Shown here one piece after another: positions 29,201 to 36,722 of a stretch of 64,000 nucleotides of DNA (positions are counted from its first letter, which is position 1; each line of letters starts with the position of its first letter). A program made the position numbers and the translations under genes. The stretch spans positions 3,562,709-3,626,708 of the forward strand of contig CP043547.1 in the NCBI GenBank assembly GCA_009664345.1. Reading direction: 5' to 3'. The DNA is from Planctomycetales bacterium 10988. Its GTDB lineage: Bacteria > Planctomycetota > Planctomycetia > Pirellulales > Pb10988. The notes under the pieces are model-generated. The model had not been told where the DNA came from, did no database searches, and saw only the letters and a list, made by a program, of their open reading frames with translations.

Positions 29201-29689
29201 GCGGCGTTAGGAAAACAAGAAGCCTTCCGCGTCGAGCCGCAACCGTATGTCCGCAGTTGGCAAAAGTTGAAGGCCGATGCCGATGCCAAGTTTGTCCTGC
29301 GTCGTACCCGGCACGCGACCGCCGCTCAAGATCATCCGCAAATGACGTGGCTTAGTACCTTCAGCAAAGTTGATGGAAGTCTGCCGTTGGAGGAACTTGG
29401 TACGTTGGAGCCTCGCCGCGAAACGCCGCCGACATCGTTCGCCCGTTTCTTCTTCGAAACTCAAAACCCCGGAAAAATCGACCTTACTTTGGAAGACCCT
29501 ACCGGCTTGCTTCTCTACTTGGATGGCTATCCGCTTCAACCGCAGGGGGAAAACGTCACCCTCGATTGCGAACCGGGCGTGCATCAAATCACCGTCGAGA
29601 TCAATCAGGCCGAGCGTTCCAGCGACCTGCGAATTCTCTTTCGAGACTCCGCGGAACAACCCGCCGGGGCCAAGTTAATGCCTTATTAA
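26201..29689 (+). CDS. PVC-type heme-binding dehydrogenase with HEAT repeats
   Basis: A 1162-residue exported protein (signal MVAVCLLQGMFLSAALA). Residues about 40-400 are the beta-propeller sugar-dehydrogenase-like domain of the planctomycete family TIGR02604 (AFEIAPGWEVNLFADE, GRLWIACSSTYP, DTDGDGKAD twice). Residues about 400-860 contain HEAT-like helical repeats. Near 884 a c-type heme site follows in LNCMQCHAIGGAGGKVGPD (CxxCH) with LPNSKIKENF and the axial-Met region of TIGR02603. A C-terminal beta domain completes it. Such proteins are thought to oxidise extracytoplasmic sugars or polyols and pass electrons to cytochromes; the substrate here is unknown. DUF1697 follows 10 bp after the stop. 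Confidence 0.93.
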   Translation: MKYPRDCRWSMVAVCLLQGMFLSAALAQRDLEAIPSTDPQDAVDAFEIAPGWEVNLFADETMLNKPTQINFDEAGRLWIACSSTYPQIIPGEEAADQIVVVEDTDGDGKADKHTVFADKLLIPTGIVPDGLYAAYVANSTELLYFEDTDHDGKADRREVVLSGFGTEDTHHLIHTFRWGPIGRLYFNQSVYIHSHVETLYGVRRLNAGGVWQFEPNSQRLEVFARGMWNAWGHVFDDYGQSFATDGAGSEGIHFVFPGATFDATVNEGRRMYGLNTGHPKYCGLEVVGGSHLPEDWQGNLVTNDFRANRVCRFRLRPQGAGFAALQQEDLMRSSHVAFRPIDVQQGPDGAIYVADWYSPIIQHGEVDFRDPRRDKIRGRIWRLTYADRETVKNPNLPELSTADLVARLSSDEPWERKMAKRALVARPQEEVKSALQTAYEQLASIEQVTDRQKLELAWTAASQRLLTNAQIEELMACKDGRVRAAAVRLLGDRAGAEPDFVLQQLTSAVEDPFARVRLEAVRALALIERPQSLDVALNALDHPMDEFLDYALWLTCKQLAPLWLPEKSSESWEKPSTDPVHLEYALLAIAQPESVGPILALLDSGKVPAERQGKLLEMVAEVGNPEQLQRVFDRLIDSDDQEATKLLMAEALQTAAKQRKVKPQQKLENLKTFFGSDQPESLRGVAMQLAGVWKVKPLAESLEEVALDDSESLSIRQAAIEAIAQFKGQQAVKLFKELTKSETPAEVRQAALIAWTKMAPPQAGDAAVAYLQEVSLDEIDPYPLFQAFLQSQGGAFAIKQALEKAARQETPAISPDIAKVGLRAIQASGRPFEVVEQAIVKAGGLESLKKDWTPEAMQEIVRMVAESGDPQRGEAIYRRAELNCMQCHAIGGAGGKVGPDISGIGGSAQVDYLVESLVLPNSKIKENFHSVVVLTDEGQVLTGIQVQKDDEILTLRNAENKEIEIPLDSIDESMPGRSLMPEGLVDKLTEREITDLVAFLAALGKQEAFRVEPQPYVRSWQKLKADADAKFVLRRTRHATAAQDHPQMTWLSTFSKVDGSLPLEELGTLEPRRETPPTSFARFFFETQNPGKIDLTLEDPTGLLLYLDGYPLQPQGENVTLDCEPGVHQITVEINQAERSSDLRILFRDSAEQPAGAKLMPY

Positions 29690-29699
29690 AGGATAACGC

Positions 29700-30206
29700 A
29701 TGCCCAGCTATATTGCCTTGCTGCGAGGAATCAACGTCGGCGGAAAGGGAAAACTGCCAATGGCTGAACTCGCGGAGCTTTGCGAATCTCAAGGTTGTAA
29801 GGACGTGAAGACGTATATTCAAAGCGGGAATGTCGTCTTCACGAGCCGTTCTTCGCCGGCGAACCTTCAGAAGAAACTCGAAAAAGCTTTGGCCGACAAG
29901 ATGGGCAAACCCATCGCGGTCATGGTGCGAACGGCCGCGGAGATGGAATCGATCGCCACCAGCAATCCTTTTCCAACAGCCCCGCTGAACAAGGTAGTTG
30001 TTTTCTTCTTTCAAGAGGAAGCAGCGGCGGAAAGCTTCGCTGAAGTGGAACCGCCGGGCAAAGAAGAGATCGTGCAGCAGGGAAGCGAGGTCTTCATTCA
30101 TTATCCCGATGGCCAAGGAAAATCGAAGCTAAAACTTCCCGCCACCGGAACCGGCCGCAATCTTAATACGGTCAACAAATTAGTGAGCCTCTCTCGGCGC
30201 AAGTAA
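29700..30206 (+). CDS. DUF1697 family protein
   Basis: A 168-residue cytosolic protein of the DUF1697 family. The opening YIALLRGINVGGKGKLPMAEL is diagnostic, followed by VKTYIQSGNVVFTS and the late KLKLPATGTGRNLNTVNKLV. Function is not established for the family; structurally it is an alpha/beta fold with a ferredoxin-like repeat. AAAGGATAACGC precedes the start and the gap to the cytochrome gene is only 10 bp, so it is probably co-transcribed, though no functional link is evident. Confidence 0.93.
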   Translation: MPSYIALLRGINVGGKGKLPMAELAELCESQGCKDVKTYIQSGNVVFTSRSSPANLQKKLEKALADKMGKPIAVMVRTAAEMESIATSNPFPTAPLNKVVVFFFQEEAAAESFAEVEPPGKEEIVQQGSEVFIHYPDGQGKSKLKLPATGTGRNLNTVNKLVSLSRRK

Positions 30207-30342
30207 TCCCTAACGGCCAGCGATCCGGTCTGCGAATTTTCCGCAAATTGTTATTTAGCCCACAGACAAAACGCCCTGGCCAAGAAACAATAGAGAATTC
30301 AAGAGCGGTCTGTTCCGACAATCCCTTCAAGGAGATGATGTA

Positions 30343-31509
30343 ATGGCGAATTCTTCCCAAGCCTCGGCTATGTCCACCGAAGCGGCGGTTCAGCAGCGGT
30401 ACAGCCAAGGAGCCCAGGCCCGGGAGGAAGCCCTGTGCTGTCCGGTTCAATATAATACGGAATATCTGAAGGTAATTCCGCAAGAAATTTTGGAGCGGGA
30501 CTATGGCTGCGGCGATCCTTCCGCTTACCTCCAGCCGGGCGAAACGGTCCTCGATCTCGGTTGCGGAGCGGGGAAGATTTGCTTTATCGCCTCGCAGGTC
30601 GTCGGCAGCTCCGGCCAAGTGATCGGCATCGACTGCAATGCGGAAATGCTCGGCCTCGCCAATCAATATCGCGATGAAGTCGCCGAGCGGATCGGGCACC
30701 GCAATGTCTATTTCAAGACCGGCATCATTCAAGACCTGGCCCTCGACCTGGACCTTCTTGCCGAAGAAATGCAGCAAAACCCAATTAAAAGTCAAAGCGA
30801 TTGGCTGAAGCTGCGTCAAATCGAAGACCAGCTTCGCAAAGAACGCCCTTTGATTCCGAGCAATTCCATCGACTGTGTGGTTTCGAATTGCGTCTTGAAT
30901 TTGGTCCGAAACGAAGATCGCCAACAACTCCTCGGCGAAATTTTTCGGGTACTCAAACCGGGCGGTCGGGTGGTCATCAGCGATATTGTCAGTGACGAAG
31001 AAATTCCCCCGCATTTGCAGGATGACCCGGAACTTTGGTCGGGATGCCTTTCTGGGGCCTATCGCGAAGACCTTTTCCCTCGGGCGTTCGAAGAAGCGGG
31101 CTTCTATGGAATTTCGCTCCTCAATCGACAAGTCGAGCCGTGGCAAACGATTGAGAATATCGAGTTCCGTTCGCTCACCGTGCAGGCGTACAAGCCGGAA
31201 GAAGTCCCCAACTTCGAACGCATGCAAACGGTGATCTATCGCGGTCCGTTCCAGCAGGTGCAAGATGAAGAGGGAAGAGTCTTCCCCCGCGGCGTTCGCA
31301 TGGCCGTCGGCGATGCCACTTTCCGGCGTCTGCAACAACCACCCTATGCGGAATATTTTGAGTTCCTAGAACCAGCCGAACCGTTCGCCGAACAGCATGT
31401 TCAACCCTTTAGCCATCCGTATCCCCGTCCGGCCCAGCTTACCAAGATGGCCAAAGCCCCGCTTCCAATTGCCAACAATTGCTGCGATTCCGATGGCTGC
31501 TGTTGTTAA
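30343..31509 (+). CDS. ArsM-like SAM-dependent methyltransferase
   Basis: Class I methyltransferase of 388 residues with a strong ribosome site (AAGGAGATG). SAM motif I is VLDLGCGAGKICFIASQ (71-87), then GIDCNAEMLGLA and ALKPGGRVVISDIV-like VLKPGGRVVISDIVSDE. Cysteines typical of arsenite methyltransferases are present: ALCCPVQY (Cys32-33), DYGCGDP (Cys56), and Cys in SGCLSGAYRE. The C-terminus is Cys-rich (NNCCDSDGCCC). It ends in a palindrome shared with the convergent MerC-like gene. A role in methylating arsenite or a related metalloid is inferred from the family and neighbour; it could methylate another thiol-linked substrate. Confidence 0.8.
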   Translation: MANSSQASAMSTEAAVQQRYSQGAQAREEALCCPVQYNTEYLKVIPQEILERDYGCGDPSAYLQPGETVLDLGCGAGKICFIASQVVGSSGQVIGIDCNAEMLGLANQYRDEVAERIGHRNVYFKTGIIQDLALDLDLLAEEMQQNPIKSQSDWLKLRQIEDQLRKERPLIPSNSIDCVVSNCVLNLVRNEDRQQLLGEIFRVLKPGGRVVISDIVSDEEIPPHLQDDPELWSGCLSGAYREDLFPRAFEEAGFYGISLLNRQVEPWQTIENIEFRSLTVQAYKPEEVPNFERMQTVIYRGPFQQVQDEEGRVFPRGVRMAVGDATFRRLQQPPYAEYFEFLEPAEPFAEQHVQPFSHPYPRPAQLTKMAKAPLPIANNCCDSDGCCC

Positions 31510-31514
31510 CAACA
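31501..31514. other. shared palindromic gene ends
   Basis: TGTTGTTAACAACA is a perfect 14-bp palindrome. On each strand it encodes the last two residues, Cys-Cys, plus the TAA stop of one of two convergent genes; the stop codons overlap by two bases (31507-31508). Confidence 0.95.
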
Positions 31515-32018
31515 AGCTTCTTCACAACAAGCCGGAGAAGATTCGTCTTTCGCTTGGCAACAACGGCATTCTCGATGATTCCAGAGATGGGCACCGACCA
31601 TGCAAAGACTTCCGGCCACGGTGAGTAGCGGTTCTCCAAAGCTTGGCATTTTTGTCGGATCGAAGCTCAAAGCACCTAGTAAAAGGCAGATGCCCAAACA
31701 TCCCAATAGGAAGACCGTGCGATTTTGATGCTGTCGATAACCGCTCCACCAGCCGATACACCCCACTGGGGCCACCAAGCCGAACAGTCCGACATGTGTC
31801 CAAAAACTCACGGGATTCTCACAGCAATTCACTGGTGGACAGCAAGAAGAAACGGTCTGCTCTGCCCTGGAAATGGAAGCGGTCTCTTGGGCAAACTCTT
31901 GTGGCACGGACAAGAGCGGCAAGACCATCAATAAAAGAGGCAGTCCCAAGCAATGGACCATGCAAAGGCTCGAAGCACAGACCCCAATCGTATCCCAATT
32001 CCACCATTTCGCAGGCAT
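31506..32018 (-). CDS. MerC-domain membrane metal transporter
   Basis: A 170-residue inner-membrane protein with about four hydrophobic helices, related to MerC-family heavy-metal uptake proteins. The signature is WDTIGVCASSLCMVHCLGLPLLLMVLPLL, with Cys19 and His22-Cys23 in the first helix. A cytosolic or periplasmic Cys motif (SSCCPPVNCCE) follows, and the tail is a Cys cluster (CRCCQAKDESSPACCEEACC). AGGAAG lies upstream of the start. Convergent with the ArsM-like gene and sharing its tail. Overlapping Fur-type boxes lie 59-85 bp upstream, so metal control is likely. The ion could be mercury, zinc or another thiophilic metal. Confidence 0.85.
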   Translation of the reverse strand: MPAKWWNWDTIGVCASSLCMVHCLGLPLLLMVLPLLSVPQEFAQETASISRAEQTVSSCCPPVNCCENPVSFWTHVGLFGLVAPVGCIGWWSGYRQHQNRTVFLLGCLGICLLLGALSFDPTKMPSFGEPLLTVAGSLCMVGAHLWNHRECRCCQAKDESSPACCEEACC

Positions 32019-32076
32019 GAGAATCTTCCTTGAAAGCGTATTTAATGAGCAAAGACACGCCTCAGGATACCTCTAA

Positions 32077-32103
32077 TGCAATTTTATTGCAAGTGTAATT
32101 GCA
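32077..32103 (-). promoter_or_regulatory. two overlapping Fur/Zur-type operator boxes
   Basis: TGCAATTTTATTGCA (32077-32091) is an inverted repeat fitting a 7-1-7 Fur-family layout with one mismatch. It overlaps TGCAA...TTGCA (32088-32103), a second inverted repeat. They lie 59-85 bp upstream of the merC-like start. A Fur-family gene lies 3.6 kb away (35704-36162). The match to Fur-family sites is by form; the regulator is inferred. Confidence 0.6.
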
Positions 32104-32121
32104 GTGCATTAATGAAGTTGC

Positions 32122-33237
32122 TCATGAATTCTGTTGCCAGACAGCAAGCGGATGTTCGCGGTTTTCCAGCGGAAAAGTGACCGGCTTTCCTAAGCGAGTA
32201 CTTTCAAAAACGCCGTGAATCATCTCCAGACTAAGGCGACCTTCATAAACATTGGCCAGCGGCTGCCGTTCGTTTTCGATCGCCGCCAACAGGTCCGCAA
32301 TCGCCAAACGGTGACGATCTTTGTAACGTTCATCGGTCAACGGCTCCGGCTTGCCGACCCCGGCGGTACTCACACGTTTCCACTCTTTGCCACTACGACC
32401 CGGTGACCAACCAGGATCATCCAGATAGTGAACCTCCGCCATGGAGCCTTCCAAAATCTCGATGATTCCCCTCGATCCCAGGATTTGCAGGCCATACCGT
32501 GAAGGATTGCCTTGCATCTGCTTGACGGAGTGAAAACTCGCCGTGACACCTCCCGGCATCCCGAAAGAGGCCGATACCGCATCCCCAGCGAGTGGCCCCA
32601 AGCCTTCATTTCCTGGATAAATATCCGCCGCTTCGACCGGCTGACCTTCTTTCGTCATCTGAGCAAAACACCACTTTGGCGCACCGCCCAAAGCCAGGAA
32701 CAAGTCCATCAGGTGCGAGCCTAGCACCCACAGGTCCTCCGCCCCGCCGCGATGATCTTCCTTCCCGCGTGCCCGAAACTCCAGCAATTGCCCAATCTTT
32801 CCGGTGTGAATCATCTCCTGCACGGTCGTTAGCTTAGGGCTATAACGCGTCGGATAAGCCAAAGCGAGCTTCAAATGTTTTTGCTCACACAAATTCACCA
32901 ACGTATCCGTCTGAGCCAACGTCTGACACATCGGCTTTTCCATATAAACATGGCAGCCAAGCTCCAGGGCAGTGCGGGCCATTTCAAAATGCTGATCAAT
33001 CCAGCGGGGGCAAATCGCCACGATCTCCGGCTTGACCTCTTCGATCATCTGCCGGTAATCCACAAACGTCTTCGGTGCCGAAAGCCGCTTCGCTGCCGCC
33101 GCCAACCCCGACCGATCCGCATCGGCGACCGCGACGATTTCACAATTCGGGGCCTTCAAAAATCCCAAATCGAGCGAATGTCCATAATCGCCCCGCCCAG
33201 TGTGCCCAATAATGCCTACACGAAATGTCTTTGCCAT
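32122..33237 (-). CDS. Gfo/Idh/MocA family oxidoreductase
   Basis: A 371-residue NAD(P)-dependent sugar or inositol dehydrogenase-like protein, without a signal peptide. The N-terminal Rossmann fold begins FRVGIIGHTGRGDYGHSL; the family motif EKP is in CHVYMEKPMCQT, and the C-terminal half has FRARGKEDHRGGAEDLWVLGSHLMDLFLALGG with the conserved His region. AGGGAACAG precedes the start. It transcribes towards the merC-like gene; 103 bp separate its stop from that start. The substrate cannot be predicted. Confidence 0.93.
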   Translation of the reverse strand: MAKTFRVGIIGHTGRGDYGHSLDLGFLKAPNCEIVAVADADRSGLAAAAKRLSAPKTFVDYRQMIEEVKPEIVAICPRWIDQHFEMARTALELGCHVYMEKPMCQTLAQTDTLVNLCEQKHLKLALAYPTRYSPKLTTVQEMIHTGKIGQLLEFRARGKEDHRGGAEDLWVLGSHLMDLFLALGGAPKWCFAQMTKEGQPVEAADIYPGNEGLGPLAGDAVSASFGMPGGVTASFHSVKQMQGNPSRYGLQILGSRGIIEILEGSMAEVHYLDDPGWSPGRSGKEWKRVSTAGVGKPEPLTDERYKDRHRLAIADLLAAIENERQPLANVYEGRLSLEMIHGVFESTRLGKPVTFPLENREHPLAVWQQNS

Positions 33238-33410
33238 GATCTGTTCCCTAAATCTGAACCTTCTGTCGGAAAGAAGCTTCTAGCTTGGGGAAAGAACGAG
33301 CAAATCGCAAGATGCACCGCTTATTTCTTCAAACGGATACGAACCATTCGGAATGCTCTATAATCTTAATAATATAAAAAACACTTCCGAAGAGAGCCAA
33401 GGAAAGATCG

Positions 33411-34514
33411 ATGGCCTTTACTGTTCCCGAACAACTTCTTTCGCCAATTCGTGAAAACCCGGATGACGATGCTCCTCGTTTGATTTTAGCCGACTGGCTG
33501 GAAGAACATCCTTATCCGGCGTATTCCGCTTGGGGTGAGTTTATCCGCCTCCAATGCGCTTCCGCCAAGCTAGAAAACCCATCTCCTGAAATACTTCGGC
33601 GAGAGAATGATTTATTAAATGAATTTCAATCAGTGTGGTTTCCTTGTCCGCTTCAAATTCTCGCTCCCTATACCAAACGAACTTTGGAAGAGGCTTCGTT
33701 AGAGATCGCTTCGAGCCGGTGGTTCTCTTTGAAGTTTCAAAGAGGGTTTATTGAAGAATGTTTATTAAAAGCTAAGGGAGAAGCAATCTCAAAGCTTTTT
33801 GAATATGCCGATTACTCTTCGAGCTTGGATTCATTGTTTACACTAAGTTCTCAAACGTGGAGGGCTTGGTGGAAGGTTCCATGTTTAGCAGGAATAAAAC
33901 GTTTATCCTTTCGTCTCTTTTATAATCCGTTTGATGTGCTTAAAACACTGGCAGATATTCCCGAAGCCAGAAGTTTAGAAGCGGTTGATCTAGCAAACGA
34001 ATTACGAACTGAAACGGGGCCTTACTCTGTAGGTTATCAAGTATTTCAAACCATTGCAGATTCACCCTATTTAAACAAACTATCCCTGCTGAGTATCGAT
34101 CCAAGTCTTCTCGCGGATGTTCATTATCGGCTTAAATACATTTTTGACTCGACACTTTTGGATAAAGTAAAATTTTTGCGATTTACTCCTTATCGTTTCT
34201 TTGAAGGTCATCTTTATGACACAGATATAGAATGGATGATGAGGCATCCAAGAAGTGGTTTGATCCAAGGACTCGATGTCAGCGATAACGCATTGACAAA
34301 TAAAGGTGTATTCGCGTTGTGTCAGTCAAAACATTTTAATACCGTTCAGTATCTTGATCTGTCGAGTAATAAATTTGATTCCACGGCGGCGGAAGCATTG
34401 ATTACTTCGCCCAATTTTAGCCACTTAAAGGAACTAAACCTAACCAAGAACCCACTCTCTCCTCAAGCGAAATCAAGCTTGATTCAACGTTTTGGAAAGA
34501 AAGTAAAATTTTAA
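33411..34514 (+). CDS. TIGR02996 leucine-rich-repeat protein, copy 1
   Basis: A 367-residue protein. The first ~45 residues are the planctomycete repeat-companion domain TIGR02996 (LLSPIRENPDDDAPRLILADWLEE, then AWGEFIRLQCA). The remainder has irregular leucine-rich repeats; the clearest are near the C-terminus (LIQGLDVSDNALTNKG, VQYLDLSSNKFDSTAAEAL, LKELNLTKNPLS). No signal peptide. The function of the domain is unknown; LRRs usually mediate protein binding. The next gene is a tandem paralogue. Codon use is AT-rich. Ribosome site AAGGAAAG. Confidence 0.88.
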   Translation: MAFTVPEQLLSPIRENPDDDAPRLILADWLEEHPYPAYSAWGEFIRLQCASAKLENPSPEILRRENDLLNEFQSVWFPCPLQILAPYTKRTLEEASLEIASSRWFSLKFQRGFIEECLLKAKGEAISKLFEYADYSSSLDSLFTLSSQTWRAWWKVPCLAGIKRLSFRLFYNPFDVLKTLADIPEARSLEAVDLANELRTETGPYSVGYQVFQTIADSPYLNKLSLLSIDPSLLADVHYRLKYIFDSTLLDKVKFLRFTPYRFFEGHLYDTDIEWMMRHPRSGLIQGLDVSDNALTNKGVFALCQSKHFNTVQYLDLSSNKFDSTAAEALITSPNFSHLKELNLTKNPLSPQAKSSLIQRFGKKVKF

Positions 34515-34543
34515 CCTCAGCAAAGACTGATAAGTAGCTACCC

Positions 34544-35710
34544 ATGATCGAAGTCCCTGAAGAATTCTTACAACCGATTCGCGAAAACCTGCATGACGAC
34601 GGGCCTCGTTTGATTTTGGCCGACTGGTTGGAAGAACAAACCGATCCCGCACTTTCCGCTTGGGGAGAGTTTATTCGTTTACAATGTGCTACCGCCAAGA
34701 ATCCTTCAAAAGTGATGCAAGTTCGAATTGAAGAACTTTTTTCTCAATACTCCCACCTTTGGTTTCCTGAGGAAGTGTATGGGGAGAAAGTCACTAAAGA
34801 AGACATCATCGCTTCGTTTATCGATTATGATTATGAGTATAGATATTTCCAAGAAGGTGCGATGTTTCCGGAGAGGGAGAGCTTATACGGGATACACACC
34901 TATAGGCCTGATGTATCTATCGATGGGGTGGAACGTGGTTTTCTAACGGAGGGGCTACTTGGAGTTAAATATACTCATCGTGATACAAGCAGGGTGAATT
35001 GGGAAGGCTTTGATCGACCTCTTCAATTTGAAGAAGATGACTGTGATCAATGGTGGAAGGTTCCTATACATGCTGGGATAGAAAAACTATGTATTGGAAA
35101 CGTGAAACAACTTGATGGCATTTTTAAATGGCTCGCGGAACATCCACAATCAAATGGTATTCAATGTATCAAACCACGGAATTTAAAAGCTTCGAGAGAT
35201 GCTGTTGAAAAGTTAGCAACTTCTTCAAACCTTAAAAATCTTGTCGAACTTGAATTCTCTCCCCGGAACGAGAGACAGGCACGAAAGTTCATAAAGCATT
35301 TGTTCGATTCGGGGCTGATCGAGTACAAGCTCACAAGTTTAATCCTGGGAGATATGTCAGGAAATCACTCCTATTCTAGCCATCCCTTTCGACACCTGAA
35401 TTCAATTGTTTCAAACCAACAATGTATTTACCTCAAACATCTTTACCTGCTTGGATTAAAGCTATTCGAATCAGATGTGAAATTAATTGTTGATTCTAAA
35501 CACTTAAAGAACTTGGAGACGTTGGACTTGTCCTACAATGGAATCACTGACCGCGGGGCTGAACTGTTGATTCTGTCTCAAAATCTTTCCAGCCTTCGGG
35601 TGCTGAAGCTTCGAGGAAATTCGATCTCGCAAGAATATCAAGATCGTTTGAAGGAACGGTTTGGAGAAGTGGTTCGTTTGGGAGTGAGGCAAGATCGGTT
35701 TGATCAGTGA
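34544..35710 (+). CDS. TIGR02996 leucine-rich-repeat protein, copy 2
   Basis: A 388-residue tandem paralogue of the previous gene, 29 bp downstream. Its N-terminal TIGR02996 domain is nearly identical (FLQPIRENLHDDGPRLILAD, AWGEFIRLQCATAKNPS). The middle has diverged heavily, keeping only islands such as DQWWKVPIHAGIEKL. The C-terminal LRR pair (LETLDLSYNGITDRGAELLI, LRVLKLRGNSIS) matches copy 1. The last seven bases overlap the 3' end of the convergent Fur-family gene. Confidence 0.88.
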   Translation: MIEVPEEFLQPIRENLHDDGPRLILADWLEEQTDPALSAWGEFIRLQCATAKNPSKVMQVRIEELFSQYSHLWFPEEVYGEKVTKEDIIASFIDYDYEYRYFQEGAMFPERESLYGIHTYRPDVSIDGVERGFLTEGLLGVKYTHRDTSRVNWEGFDRPLQFEEDDCDQWWKVPIHAGIEKLCIGNVKQLDGIFKWLAEHPQSNGIQCIKPRNLKASRDAVEKLATSSNLKNLVELEFSPRNERQARKFIKHLFDSGLIEYKLTSLILGDMSGNHSYSSHPFRHLNSIVSNQQCIYLKHLYLLGLKLFESDVKLIVDSKHLKNLETLDLSYNGITDRGAELLILSQNLSSLRVLKLRGNSISQEYQDRLKERFGEVVRLGVRQDRFDQ

Positions 35711-36162
35711 TCTTTGCATTGAGGGCAGGTGCCTTTGACCAGGATTTCGGAGACTTCGCCCAGGGAAGGGGGGATCTTTTGGTCTTCGGTTTGGAAGACG
35801 AGTTTCACATCGGGCAGACAGGTGACGACTCCGCAGTGTGTGCAGAGGTGGTGAACTTCGCTATCGCCACCAGCGTGTTCTTCGTGCCGACTGCTGAGTT
35901 CAAAGCGAGAGACATGATCGCCGAGTTCCACTCTTTTTAACAGATTCGCCTTTTCGAGTTCGATCAGATTGCGATAGAGGGTCGTGCGGTCGAAGCCAGC
36001 CAAGCTGAGTTCATCGACTAATTCCTTATGGCTTTGGGGTTGGTTGGCCTGATCGAGTTGCTGCATGACCGTTAGGCGAGCGGCAGTGCAACGCAGACCT
36101 GCCTCGCGGAGAATTTGGCGGAGGCGTTCGTTCCGTTCTTGAAGTTGGTCCTGAGAGGACAT
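35704..36162 (-). CDS. Fur-family transcriptional regulator
   Basis: A 152-residue metal- or peroxide-responsive repressor. The winged-helix part has LREAGLRCTAARLTVMQQL and GFDRTTLYRNLIELEKANLLKR (recognition helix). The metal region has EVHHLCTHCG and a second CxxC (GTCPQCKDH), which together form the structural zinc site. Fur, Zur and PerR branches cannot be separated by eye. AAAGGTTCGCC precedes the start. Possible targets include the boxes at 32077-32103. Its 3' end overlaps the LRR gene by seven bases. Confidence 0.92.
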   Translation of the reverse strand: MSSQDQLQERNERLRQILREAGLRCTAARLTVMQQLDQANQPQSHKELVDELSLAGFDRTTLYRNLIELEKANLLKRVELGDHVSRFELSSRHEEHAGGDSEVHHLCTHCGVVTCLPDVKLVFQTEDQKIPPSLGEVSEILVKGTCPQCKDH

Positions 36163-36722
36163 GGCGAACCTTTGTGAAAAAATGTTGCTCTAAGCTTAAC
36201 AATTTATTATATCGCTTCGTAGAGAATGTACCAAGTAGTTTCTCGTGATTCGCAGTTTCGAGGCAAATCTGTTTTCTGTTCCGAGCGACTCCTTCTCTGT
36301 CCGAGGAAAATTCGGAAAATATCGACTATACGGATGGTATTTTGTGAAACTGGTCGGTCTTTTTCCCAATTCTGGTTTTCCGGTGGAGTTCTCCCCTCAG
36401 ATGGGTTGGCCATTGCGCCCGATAAATGAACAATAGATCAAAAAATGGACACTTTTTTCGTGAATGGAGAGATTTTATAAACCAAAGTGAATTTCTCTTT
36501 GTTCAATGGTGGAATTGGTTTTTGAAAAAATAGATTGACGTAAGTGTTTTTTATATTTTGACTTATGTAATTTATGGGAGAGGGATGTTACTTCGGGGTA
36601 GGTAATTATCCTATGAAATCCGATAACTATAAGAAGAAACTAGGTAGACATAGATTCTATCGAGAATCTAAAATGGAATTGTTACGCGGGACCCTTTCTT
36701 TCTAATTAGGGCATCACGTCCA
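36163..36722. other. intergenic region between divergent genes
   Basis: About 560 AT-rich bases. The only structure I see is an imperfect inverted repeat: ACGTAAGT at 36538-36545 and ACTTATGT at 36561-36568, embedded in TTGACG...TTGACT, 155 bp before the kinase start. It could be an operator over a promoter. Open frames at 36207-36436 on both strands look random. Confidence 0.45.
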
